From contig CANJQJ010000005.1 in assembly GCA_947476425.1 (NCBI GenBank), positions 27,154-91,153 of the forward strand: a stretch of DNA of 64,000 nucleotides, given 5' to 3'. Shown here piece by piece: positions 30,770 to 40,837 of the stretch (positions are counted from its first letter, which is position 1; every line of letters begins with the position of its first letter). The notes beneath the pieces are model-generated. The model made no database searches. It saw only the letters and a program-made list of their open reading frames with translations, and had not been told where the DNA came from. The position numbers were made by a program, and so were the translations under genes. The stretch is from Sphingomonadaceae bacterium (lineage in GTDB: Bacteria > Pseudomonadota > Alphaproteobacteria > Sphingomonadales > Sphingomonadaceae).

Positions 30770-31774
30770 TCAGGCGAGGACAGTCTTCAGTCCGCGCTTG
30801 CGCGTTCGCATCGATCCGCCGACGAGGCCGAAGCCGGCGATCATCATTGCCCAGTTGGTCGGTTCGGGGACGCCGGGGGTGATGACGTCCGCCGCACCCG
30901 AGACGACAAAGGCGGCGAGGAAGATATTGTCGTCCTGCGACGCGTTCGAGGTCAACACCTTGATCGAGCTGTCGCCCACGGCGATGTAGGGCGTGAGATC
31001 ATAGCGCTCATGATCGTCGCCATAGGCAGGCAGCAGCGCGGAGAAGGGATCGTCGCTCCCGCCCATCGTGATGAGCTGGCCATTCGAGATCCCGCCGAGC
31101 CCATCGTCATTATTGCCCGCGACCTCGGTGATCGCGTTGCCGTTGACGCTGACCTCGGATTGCTGGCCGCAGCAGCTGAAGTTAATCCCGAGCCGCATTT
31201 CCGCCTGAAAACCCGGCGCCGTCGGATCGAGCGGATCGACGAAGTTGAGCGCGGTGGCATCGCCGGTGACCGAGGCGAAACCATCGAGCAGGGCGACCGT
31301 CGTCGTCCCGAGCGAGGCAAGGCTGTAGATTACGGCGAGCGCTGTTCCGTCAGTGGTACCGGTGTTGCCCTCCTGGATCTTGAAGTCATATTGGCCACCC
31401 GGTCCGCCATCGACTGCCGCTGCGATGAGGCTGGTAACGTCGGCGCGGGCGGAGGCCAGGCTGCAGCAGGCTGTCGCATTGGCCACCTGGGGGTCGAAGG
31501 TCAGCGCATTGCCGTCAAGCGAGATCGTGTCGGGGGTTCCGCTGCTGGCCCAGGTCGCCTGGTAGAGATACGCCGCCTTGACCGTTGCACCCAACGGAAC
31601 GAAGGCGCTGACGAGGTAGCTGTCACCCTCGGCATTGCCGCCGCCATCGGTTGAAAGGCCATAGTTGCCGATAAAGGATTTGAAGAGCCCCAATGATGCC
31701 TCGGCACCTGTCGCCGAAAGCAAGGTCGACGCAGCCAATGCCAATGCCAGCGTCTTGAATTTCTTGTCACGCAT
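30770..31774 (-). CDS. PEPxxWA-CTERM exported protein
   Basis: 334 residues: a signal peptide (KFKTLALALAASTLLSATGA), a beta-rich central domain with several Cys pairs (NATACCSLAS, INFSCCGQQS), and the tail VPEPTNWAMMIAGFGLVGG followed by MRTRKR. The tail fits exosortase-dependent sorting of the PEPxxWA type. The middle domain is of the kind seen in other PEP-CTERM surface proteins and has no known enzymatic motif. It is a second, sequence-unrelated substrate next to the one at 12682. Confidence 0.88.
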   Translation of the reverse strand: MRDKKFKTLALALAASTLLSATGAEASLGLFKSFIGNYGLSTDGGGNAEGDSYLVSAFVPLGATVKAAYLYQATWASSGTPDTISLDGNALTFDPQVANATACCSLASARADVTSLIAAAVDGGPGGQYDFKIQEGNTGTTDGTALAVIYSLASLGTTTVALLDGFASVTGDATALNFVDPLDPTAPGFQAEMRLGINFSCCGQQSEVSVNGNAITEVAGNNDDGLGGISNGQLITMGGSDDPFSALLPAYGDDHERYDLTPYIAVGDSSIKVLTSNASQDDNIFLAAFVVSGAADVITPGVPEPTNWAMMIAGFGLVGGSMRTRKRGLKTVLA

Positions 31775-34558
<2,784 letters not shown>

Positions 34559-34592
34559 GTCGCGTTGGAGTCGTCGCCTTCACGCCCACAAT

Positions 34593-34621
34593 CGTCATCC
34601 TGAACTTGTTTCAGGATGACG
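34593..34621. terminator. Perfect 12-bp hairpin between convergent genes
   Basis: CGTCATCCTGAA and TTCAGGATGACG flank a five-base loop. It lies between gyrB and the convergent COX4-like gene. The CGTCATCC/GGATGACG ends are shared with the 96-bp repeats, so this is a repeat family member likely serving as a transcript end; there is no U-tract. Confidence 0.65.
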
Positions 34622-34627
34622 GAGTGG

Positions 34628-34909
34628 CTATCTCGGAAGCCCCATCCAGTAAAGCGTCAGGATCGCGGCGCAGACCAGCAGCACCCAGCCTTCGAACGCG
34701 AAGCGCAGCGGGACGGGGGCGTGGCGGAGTTCCATGAATTCGAGGCCGATGAAGCGGACCTTGAGGAACGCGACGATCATTACCGCGCAGGTGGCGATGC
34801 TCTGGAGGCTCGCGCCGCGGCCAATATGCGCGCTGTCGAACGACACCAGCGTGGCGCAGACGAGCAGCAGCCAGATCAGGGTGATGCGATTGCGGAAAAT
34901 CAATGCCAT
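34628..34909 (-). CDS. Cytochrome c oxidase subunit IV family (NorF-like) membrane protein
   Basis: 93 residues with three hydrophobic helices, including WLLLVCATLVSFDSAHIG and ATCAVMIVAFLKVRFIGLEF. The KVRFIGLEFMELRHAP block is typical of small COX4-type subunits accompanying heme-copper oxidase subunit III proteins such as NorE. It lies six bases downstream of the COX3-like gene in the same operon. Confidence 0.8.
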   Translation of the reverse strand: MALIFRNRITLIWLLLVCATLVSFDSAHIGRGASLQSIATCAVMIVAFLKVRFIGLEFMELRHAPVPLRFAFEGWVLLVCAAILTLYWMGLPR

Positions 34910-34915
34910 GTCAGC

Positions 34916-35491
34916 CTATTTCATCAAATAGAGGAGCGCGAAGAGCACGACCCACAGCAGGTCGACGAGATGCCAGAAGGCGCCGCCGCCTTCGAGCGTG
35001 TTCAGGAAGCCCGGATCGGGTTGCTGCCTTCGCGAACGGACCAGCAACCAGGTGAGCACGCTGAGACCGATCAGCACGTGCGCGAGGTGGATGCCGGTGA
35101 ACATGAAGTAGAATATGAAGAATTCATTGGTGTTGAGCGTGATGCCATGGCTGATCTTGTCGCCCCACTCGACGATCTTGACCACGACGAAACCAAGCCC
35201 GCAGACGATCGCTCCGCCAAGCAGCATCGGGGTCTGGCGACCGCCAGTGCGCGCAACGCGGACGGCTTGCGCAACGAACAGGGAACTCGTCAGCAACAGC
35301 ATCGTGTTGAGCAGGCCGAGCTTGCGATTGAGCAGCTCCTGGGCCTCGCTATAGAGCGGGATGTTATCGACGCGATAATAGACAAAGGTGAGAAAGAAGA
35401 GCGCGAAGACCATCATGTCGCCCAGGATGAAGACCCAGACGCCTTCCTCGCCGGGCAGGTGCCGGGCCTTGCGCTGCGAAACGGCTTCCAT
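34916..35491 (-). CDS. Stand-alone heme-copper oxidase subunit III (NorE-like)
   Basis: 191 residues with five helices and COX3 features: GEEGVWVFILGDMMVFALFF, FTGIHLAHVLIGL and the terminal GGAFWHLVDLLWVVLFALLY. It is shorter than ctaE at 17862 and has no partner subunit I or II nearby, matching NorE-type accessory proteins. GAGG lies eight bases before the ATG. Its partner oxidase or reductase must be encoded elsewhere, if any. Confidence 0.85.
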   Translation of the reverse strand: MEAVSQRKARHLPGEEGVWVFILGDMMVFALFFLTFVYYRVDNIPLYSEAQELLNRKLGLLNTMLLLTSSLFVAQAVRVARTGGRQTPMLLGGAIVCGLGFVVVKIVEWGDKISHGITLNTNEFFIFYFMFTGIHLAHVLIGLSVLTWLLVRSRRQQPDPGFLNTLEGGGAFWHLVDLLWVVLFALLYLMK

Positions 35492-35511
35492 TGTAAATCC
35501 TCTTGATCGAT

Positions 35512-35541
35512 CCCTCGTCCCCGCACGTGCGGGGACGAGGG
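35512..35541. repeat. Perfect 30-bp palindrome
   Basis: CCCTCGTCCCCGCAC is followed directly by its exact reverse complement GTGCGGGGACGAGGG with no loop. It lies in the 56-base gap between the hypothetical membrane gene (upstream) and the COX3-like gene (downstream) on the minus strand. It could be a repeat, a processing site or an operator. Confidence 0.8.
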
Positions 35542-35547
35542 GGATAT

Positions 35548-36237
35548 TCAGGCCTGTAGCTCAGGACGCGACGCCGCGCGGCGCATCGCCCAGAACAGGA
35601 CGTTGATCATGAAACCGAACGCCACGGCGGGAACCCAGAAAGCGAGGATACCATTCCATGCGAACGGGCCGGTCTTGAAAAAGGGAATAACGCATCCCGG
35701 AATCGAAAGCACGCCAACCCAGATGCAGAAATAGCCGGTCCAGCGTGGAAAGAGCGGCTCTGCATTGACGTCGCCGAGGATGATCAGGCCAGTAATGACG
35801 AACTGCAGGAGCCCGGGCAATGCGGGGATGACCAGCATGAAGATGCCAAGATCGGCAAGCATGCCGACGGTTTCAGCGCTCATGTCGGGCCGGAATGCCG
35901 CCTCGACGAAGAATACCGCCATGAAGAACAGCAGCACAAATCCGAACGGGACCAGCATGATAATGCCATAGGTCAATGGCGCAGACTTGCCTTCCATCTT
36001 CTTGAGGCAGACGACCAGCCCCCCGAAAAAGAACATGAAGAGCGGCGAGGCGAACATCATAATGATCGCACCGATGAACATGTTGGATGCATTATCGTGG
36101 AAATGGCTCGCCCATTCGGCAAGCGGAAGGCCCGGTGAAGGGGGCGGCAGGACATGCCATGCGGGCCACATTGCCATGAACATCAGGAACATGGCGATTT
36201 GGCCGGCCCAGGCGCACAATATTATCGATCGGTTCAT
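35548..36237 (-). CDS. Polytopic membrane protein of unknown function
   Basis: 229 residues with about seven hydrophobic helices. It begins MNRSIILCAWAGQIAMFLMF and contains the loop HVLPPPSPGLPLAEWASHFH between helices one and two. No family was recognised. CGGAGAA precedes the ATG at 36237 by about seven bases; the longer in-frame form lacks this. It is the first gene of an operon with the COX3-like and COX4-like genes, which suggests a membrane redox context. Confidence 0.75.
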   Translation of the reverse strand: MNRSIILCAWAGQIAMFLMFMAMWPAWHVLPPPSPGLPLAEWASHFHDNASNMFIGAIIMMFASPLFMFFFGGLVVCLKKMEGKSAPLTYGIIMLVPFGFVLLFFMAVFFVEAAFRPDMSAETVGMLADLGIFMLVIPALPGLLQFVITGLIILGDVNAEPLFPRWTGYFCIWVGVLSIPGCVIPFFKTGPFAWNGILAFWVPAVAFGFMINVLFWAMRRAASRPELQA

Positions 36238-36334
36238 GCAGCATTCTCCGTTTGCTCCGCGCGGCCTGTATCCTGCCACGTCGTGCGCGAACGCTAATGC
36301 GAAGCCCGAGCTTCTCACCTGTCTTTGGAGATGG

Positions 36335-36369
36335 AAAACCCCGGAATCGTTACTGGAACGATTCCGGGG
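36335..36369 (-). terminator. Intrinsic terminator of rne
   Basis: A perfect 13-bp stem CCCCGGAATCGTT / AACGATTCCGGGG with loop ACTGG (36339-36369) lies 10 bases past the rne stop. On the minus strand it is followed by four Ts. Confidence 0.8.
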
Positions 36370-36378
36370 GAATCGGGC

Positions 36379-39030
36379 TTATTCGCCGAAGGTGCGCTGC
36401 CACCAGCCGCGACGCGGGCCACCGCCCTCGCCATCGGTGTCGTTCGCTGCGTCCTCGGACTCAGCGTCGGCCTCGACCGGCGCTGGTTCGGCTATCGCAT
36501 CCTCGACGGCAACGGCGACCGGCGCCGCAGCCTTGCGGGCGCGGGGCCGGCGAGCCTTGACCGGCGCGTCTTCCGCGACGACCGGTTCCGCAATGACCTC
36601 GGGCTGCGGCGCTGCTTCAGGCGCTACCTCGGGCACGACATCGACGACATCGGCCTTCTTGCGGCGAACCCGCTTTGGCTTGGCAGGCGCTTCCTCGGCA
36701 GTCACCGCTTCGACGACAGGCGTCTCGACGGGGGCTTGGACCGCGGCTTCCACGGCCGGTTCGGCCTTGCGAGCGCGCGGACGGCGACGGGTCTTGGGCT
36801 TTTCGCCCTCGACGATCGCTTCGACTTCAGCTGCAACGGGTGCCTCGGCGACGATTTCCGCTGCCGGAGCTTCGCCGACATTCGCATCGACATTCACCGG
36901 CTGATCGCCAGCCTCCCGATCGCGTCCACGACCACCGCGGCGACCGCGACGGCTGCGACGACGCCGGGCCTCGCCGGCTTCGCGGGTCTCGCCCGCTTCG
37001 GCCTGCTCGGATTCAGCCTCGACCTCGGTCTCTTCGGAAGCCTCGCCAGCGGTCTCGTCGGCGGCTTCGCCATCCGGCGACGCATCCTGCGGCTGATCGG
37101 TACGATCGCGACCGCCGCGACGACGACGACGGCGACGACGACGGCGGCCATCACCATCCGCTCGCTCTTCCTCATCGCGATCACGCCCGCCTGCGGCGGC
37201 TTCCTCGGCGGTTTCCTCTTCCTCGGACTCTTCCTCTTCCTCGATCTCGTCCTCGACGAAATCATCGTCGTCTTCCTCGATCATCAGCAGCGGTGCCGGG
37301 ATTCGCGGCGTATGGACTGGCGGCGGGCCGCTGGCCTCGACCAACATGCGCGCGCCCTCAAGCGTTCCGTCCGAAAGCACCTCGATCAGGACACCGAAGC
37401 GCTCCTCGATTTCGGCGAGTTCGGCGCGCTTGCGGTTGAGCACATAAAGCGTGGCTTCCTGGCTGGCGCGAAGCGTGAGCCGGCTGCCGCGACCACGAGC
37501 GGCCTCGTCTTCGAGCATGCGTAGCGCCGAAAGGCCCGCCGACGAAGCGGTTCGGACCAATCCGGTCCCTTCGCAATGCGGGCAGACCCGGGTCGATGCC
37601 TCGAGAACGCCAGTACGGATTCGCTGGCGGCTCATTTCGAACAGGCCGAAGCTCGAGATACGACCAACCTGGATTCGGGCGCGGTCATTCTTGAGCGCTT
37701 CCTTCATCGCCTTCTCGACCTTGCGGTTGTTGGAGCTGTGCTCCATGTCGATGAAGTCGATGACGACGAGCCCGGCCATGTCGCGCAGTCGCAACTGGCG
37801 GGCGATTTCATGCGCGGCCTCGAGGTTCGTCGCGGTCGCGGTCTGCTCGATATTATGCTCGCGGGTGGAACGGCCCGAGTTGATGTCGATCGAGACCAGC
37901 GCCTCGGTCGGATTGATCACCAGATAGCCGCCCGACTTGAGCTGGACGATCGGCTGGTACATCGCGGCGAGCTGGTCCTCGACCCCGAAGCGCTGGAACA
38001 GCGGCACAGGATCGACATAAGGCGTCACCTTCTTGACGTGGCTCGGCATCAACAGCTTCATGAAGGAACGCGCGGCGCGATAGCCATCCTCGCCCTCGAC
38101 GATCACTTCCTCGATCTCGCGATTATAGATATCGCGAATCGCGCGCTTGATCAGGTCGCTGTCGCCATAGACCAGTGCCGGCGCGCTCGATTTCAGCGTA
38201 TTTTCGCGGATTTCGTCCCACAGCCTCGCGAGATAGTCGAAATCGCGCTTGATCTCGGTCTTGGTGCGCTGGAGCCCGGCGGTCCGGACGATGCAGCCCA
38301 TCGTGCGCGGCAGCGCAAGGTCGGCCATGATCTGCTTGAGGCGCTTGCGATCCGCCACATTGGAGATCTTGCGGCTGATGCCGCCGCCATGGCTGGTGTT
38401 GGGCATGAGCACGCAATAGCGGCCAGCCAGCGAGAGATAAGTGGTAAGGGCCGCGCCCTTGTTGCCGCGCTCTTCCTTGACGACCTGGACGAGCAGCACC
38501 TGGCGGCGCTTGATGACGTCCTGGATCTTGTAGCGGCGACGCAGCGCCATACGGCTCTTGCGCAGCTTTTCGACCGCGCTTTCGTCACTGCCTTCATTAT
38601 GGACCGATTCGGAACGCGGTGCGCGCTCTTCGCCGTCCTCGCCCTCTTCGTCCGAGCCGCCGCGAGGCGCATCGTCATGCTCGTCGTTGCCGTCATAGCC
38701 CTCTTCGTCCTCGCGGGCGCGAAGTGCCTCTTCCTCGGCGGCATGCTCGGCTTCCTCGCGAAGCAGCGCTTCGCGGTCCTCGCGCGGGATCTGGTAATAA
38801 TCGGGATGGATTTCGGAGAAGGCGAGGAAACCGTGACGGTTGCCACCATAATCAACGAACGCCGCCTGGAGCGACGGCTCCACCCTGGTAACCTTGGCGA
38901 GATAGATATTACCCTTGAGCTGCTTGCGCTCGGCCGACTCGAAATCAAATTCCTCGATGCGGTTGCCCTTGACGACCGCCACGCGGGTCTCTTCCCGGTG
39001 GCGCCCATCGATTAACATACGAATGGTCAT
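36379..39030 (-). CDS. rne: Ribonuclease E/G family endoribonuclease
   Basis: 883 residues. The catalytic half has an S1 domain (GNIYLAKVTRVEPSLQAAFV), interrupted by an acidic insertion (about 95-190), the DNase I-like catalytic region with VSIDINSGRST and LVVIDFIDM (the two catalytic aspartates), and the zinc-link cysteines CPHCEGTG. The C-terminal third is low-complexity, with acidic runs, arginine runs and Ala/Pro/Glu-rich repeats, the usual scaffold region for degradosome binding. The start MTIRMLIDGRH at 39030 is family-typical. Confidence 0.95.
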   Translation of the reverse strand: MTIRMLIDGRHREETRVAVVKGNRIEEFDFESAERKQLKGNIYLAKVTRVEPSLQAAFVDYGGNRHGFLAFSEIHPDYYQIPREDREALLREEAEHAAEEEALRAREDEEGYDGNDEHDDAPRGGSDEEGEDGEERAPRSESVHNEGSDESAVEKLRKSRMALRRRYKIQDVIKRRQVLLVQVVKEERGNKGAALTTYLSLAGRYCVLMPNTSHGGGISRKISNVADRKRLKQIMADLALPRTMGCIVRTAGLQRTKTEIKRDFDYLARLWDEIRENTLKSSAPALVYGDSDLIKRAIRDIYNREIEEVIVEGEDGYRAARSFMKLLMPSHVKKVTPYVDPVPLFQRFGVEDQLAAMYQPIVQLKSGGYLVINPTEALVSIDINSGRSTREHNIEQTATATNLEAAHEIARQLRLRDMAGLVVIDFIDMEHSSNNRKVEKAMKEALKNDRARIQVGRISSFGLFEMSRQRIRTGVLEASTRVCPHCEGTGLVRTASSAGLSALRMLEDEAARGRGSRLTLRASQEATLYVLNRKRAELAEIEERFGVLIEVLSDGTLEGARMLVEASGPPPVHTPRIPAPLLMIEEDDDDFVEDEIEEEEESEEEETAEEAAAGGRDRDEEERADGDGRRRRRRRRRRGGRDRTDQPQDASPDGEAADETAGEASEETEVEAESEQAEAGETREAGEARRRRSRRGRRGGRGRDREAGDQPVNVDANVGEAPAAEIVAEAPVAAEVEAIVEGEKPKTRRRPRARKAEPAVEAAVQAPVETPVVEAVTAEEAPAKPKRVRRKKADVVDVVPEVAPEAAPQPEVIAEPVVAEDAPVKARRPRARKAAAPVAVAVEDAIAEPAPVEADAESEDAANDTDGEGGGPRRGWWQRTFGE

Positions 39031-39495
39031 TATTATGTCTCCGGACGCATCCTGCCGCCGCAATGGGCGGGCGGGACGCATGATCAATGAGGGACGGCGG
39101 CGCGTACGAAAACCGCGCCGTGCTCGTCCAAGTGGAACGGACTGTAACTGCTTGTGCCGCATTACCATCCCCGGCGCCCCGCGCCGGGAAGAAGACCCGT
39201 CCCCCGTCGTCGGCTCGTCCGACGCGATCGAGGGTGGGAATGAAATGGTTCATGCGTGCGTCAACCCAGAAGACCGGCGGCAGTCCGCCGGAACCTTTGC
39301 TCGGGCCCGTCCAGCGTCGCACATGCGGCGCGCACGGATATCCGAACTCGTGCTGCTAGCACCCGCCAGTCCCGTGAGCAAGCGGTGCGGCACGATTTCC
39401 TCAGCCGATCCAAAGGGTCTCGGCGCATCGTTAACTAGATTTTTTCAGCATGATTTGCGTTAGAGTCACCTTACAGGTTATAAGAAGTCGGATTT
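39031..39495. other. Divergent intergenic region and probable rne 5' leader
   Basis: 465 bases between rne and amiC. A strong 8-bp hairpin CCCGGCGC-ccc-GCGCCGGG lies at 39170-39188, about 140 bases upstream of the rne start, and could be part of a structured leader; RNase E commonly autoregulates through its leader in enterobacteria. No credible ORF was found. The amiC side (39440-39490) is AT-richer and likely holds its promoter. Confidence 0.5.
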
Positions 39496-40782
39496 ATGAA
39501 TGGGGCGACCATGGTTTCATCAATGGGCATCGGGCATGCCCGCGACCATAGCTGGCCATCCGGGCTGATGAGTCGACTGATCGGCCTGATGTTCCTGTGG
39601 CTGTTCATCCCCTTTGCACCGGTCATCGCGGCAAGCATCAAGAGTGTCGATTACGATACGGACCGGGTCGTCCTGCGCTTCGACGGCGCCGTCAACAAGG
39701 CGTCCGCATTCGTCATCGAAAAGCCCAACCGACTGGCGATCGACGTTGCCGATGCGATCGCCGGCTCGGGCGGCGTGCCTGGCGGACCATTCCTCTCGGT
39801 TCGCCACGGACAATATGATCCTTCCACGGCGCGCGTGGTTCTGGAACTCGCCAAGCCGATCATCGTGACCGATGGCCATTTCAGCGAAGACGGCAAGGAG
39901 CTCATACTCTCGATCAGCAATGCCACCGTCGACAAGTTCCGGTCGGCGGTGACCAAGGGCAGGACTCGCTTCAATTCGTCGCTGGCACTCGCAAGCTTCG
40001 GCGGCTCCGTCCGCAACAGCGTCACAGTGCCGCTCGGCCCGCCCGAGCGCGGATTGCCACTGCCGCGGGTCCAGGGCGGTCGCGACAATGATCGGCCGCT
40101 GGTCGTCATCGATGCAGGCCATGGCGGACATGATCCGGGCGCACCCTCGGTCATGGAAGGGCGGCAGGAAAAGGACGCCACTCTGGCAATCGCGCTGGCG
40201 TTGCGTGACCAGCTCCTCGCCTCGGGCCGCGTGCGCGTCGCCTTGACTCGCGCCGACGATCGCTTCCTCGTGCTTGGCGAGCGCCGCGAGATCGCCCGGC
40301 GCCTCAAGGCCGACCTGTTCATCTCGATTCATGCCGATAGCGCGCCGAATGCCGATGCGCGCGGCGCAAGTGTCTACACGCTTTCGGACGTCGCCTCGGA
40401 CAAGGTGGCGGCACAGCTCGCCATCAAGGAAAACAGGGCCGACATCCTCAACGGCGTCAATCTCGGCGGCGAGGCGAGCGACGTATCCTCGATACTCATC
40501 GACCTCACCCAGCGCGAGACGATGAATATTTCGTCGGCGTTTGCGGGCCTGCTCCAGCGCGAGATGGCGGACAGCGTACCGATGCGCCAACGCTACCACC
40601 AGTTCGCGAGCCTGGTCGTGCTCAAGGCGCCCGACGTCCCTTCGGTGCTGATCGAGACCGGCTACATGACCAACATGGACGATGCACGAACGCTGTTCTC
40701 GCATGACGGCCAGCAGCGCATCGCGGATGCCATTCGCAAAGCAATCGAAGCCCATTTTGCGCGGCGACTGGCGCAGCGCTAG
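39496..40782 (+). CDS. amiC: N-acetylmuramoyl-L-alanine amidase with AMIN domain
   Basis: 428 residues. A membrane signal stretch (residues about 25-47) is followed by an AMIN domain (IKSVDYDTDRVVLRFDG) that targets septal peptidoglycan, then an Amidase_3 domain with zinc ligands in VVIDAGHGGHDPGA and FISIHADSAPNA, and the catalytic glutamate in VLIETGYMTN. It cleaves the amide bond in peptidoglycan during cell separation. The rne-amiC-mrcA-prfB order is conserved in alphaproteobacteria. Confidence 0.95.
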   Translation: MNGATMVSSMGIGHARDHSWPSGLMSRLIGLMFLWLFIPFAPVIAASIKSVDYDTDRVVLRFDGAVNKASAFVIEKPNRLAIDVADAIAGSGGVPGGPFLSVRHGQYDPSTARVVLELAKPIIVTDGHFSEDGKELILSISNATVDKFRSAVTKGRTRFNSSLALASFGGSVRNSVTVPLGPPERGLPLPRVQGGRDNDRPLVVIDAGHGGHDPGAPSVMEGRQEKDATLAIALALRDQLLASGRVRVALTRADDRFLVLGERREIARRLKADLFISIHADSAPNADARGASVYTLSDVASDKVAAQLAIKENRADILNGVNLGGEASDVSSILIDLTQRETMNISSAFAGLLQREMADSVPMRQRYHQFASLVVLKAPDVPSVLIETGYMTNMDDARTLFSHDGQQRIADAIRKAIEAHFARRLAQR

Positions 40783-40837
40783 TTCTCGACGCGGGATGGC
40801 TGGCAAAGCGCGTCAAAGCTGCTAGAGCCGCATTTCT

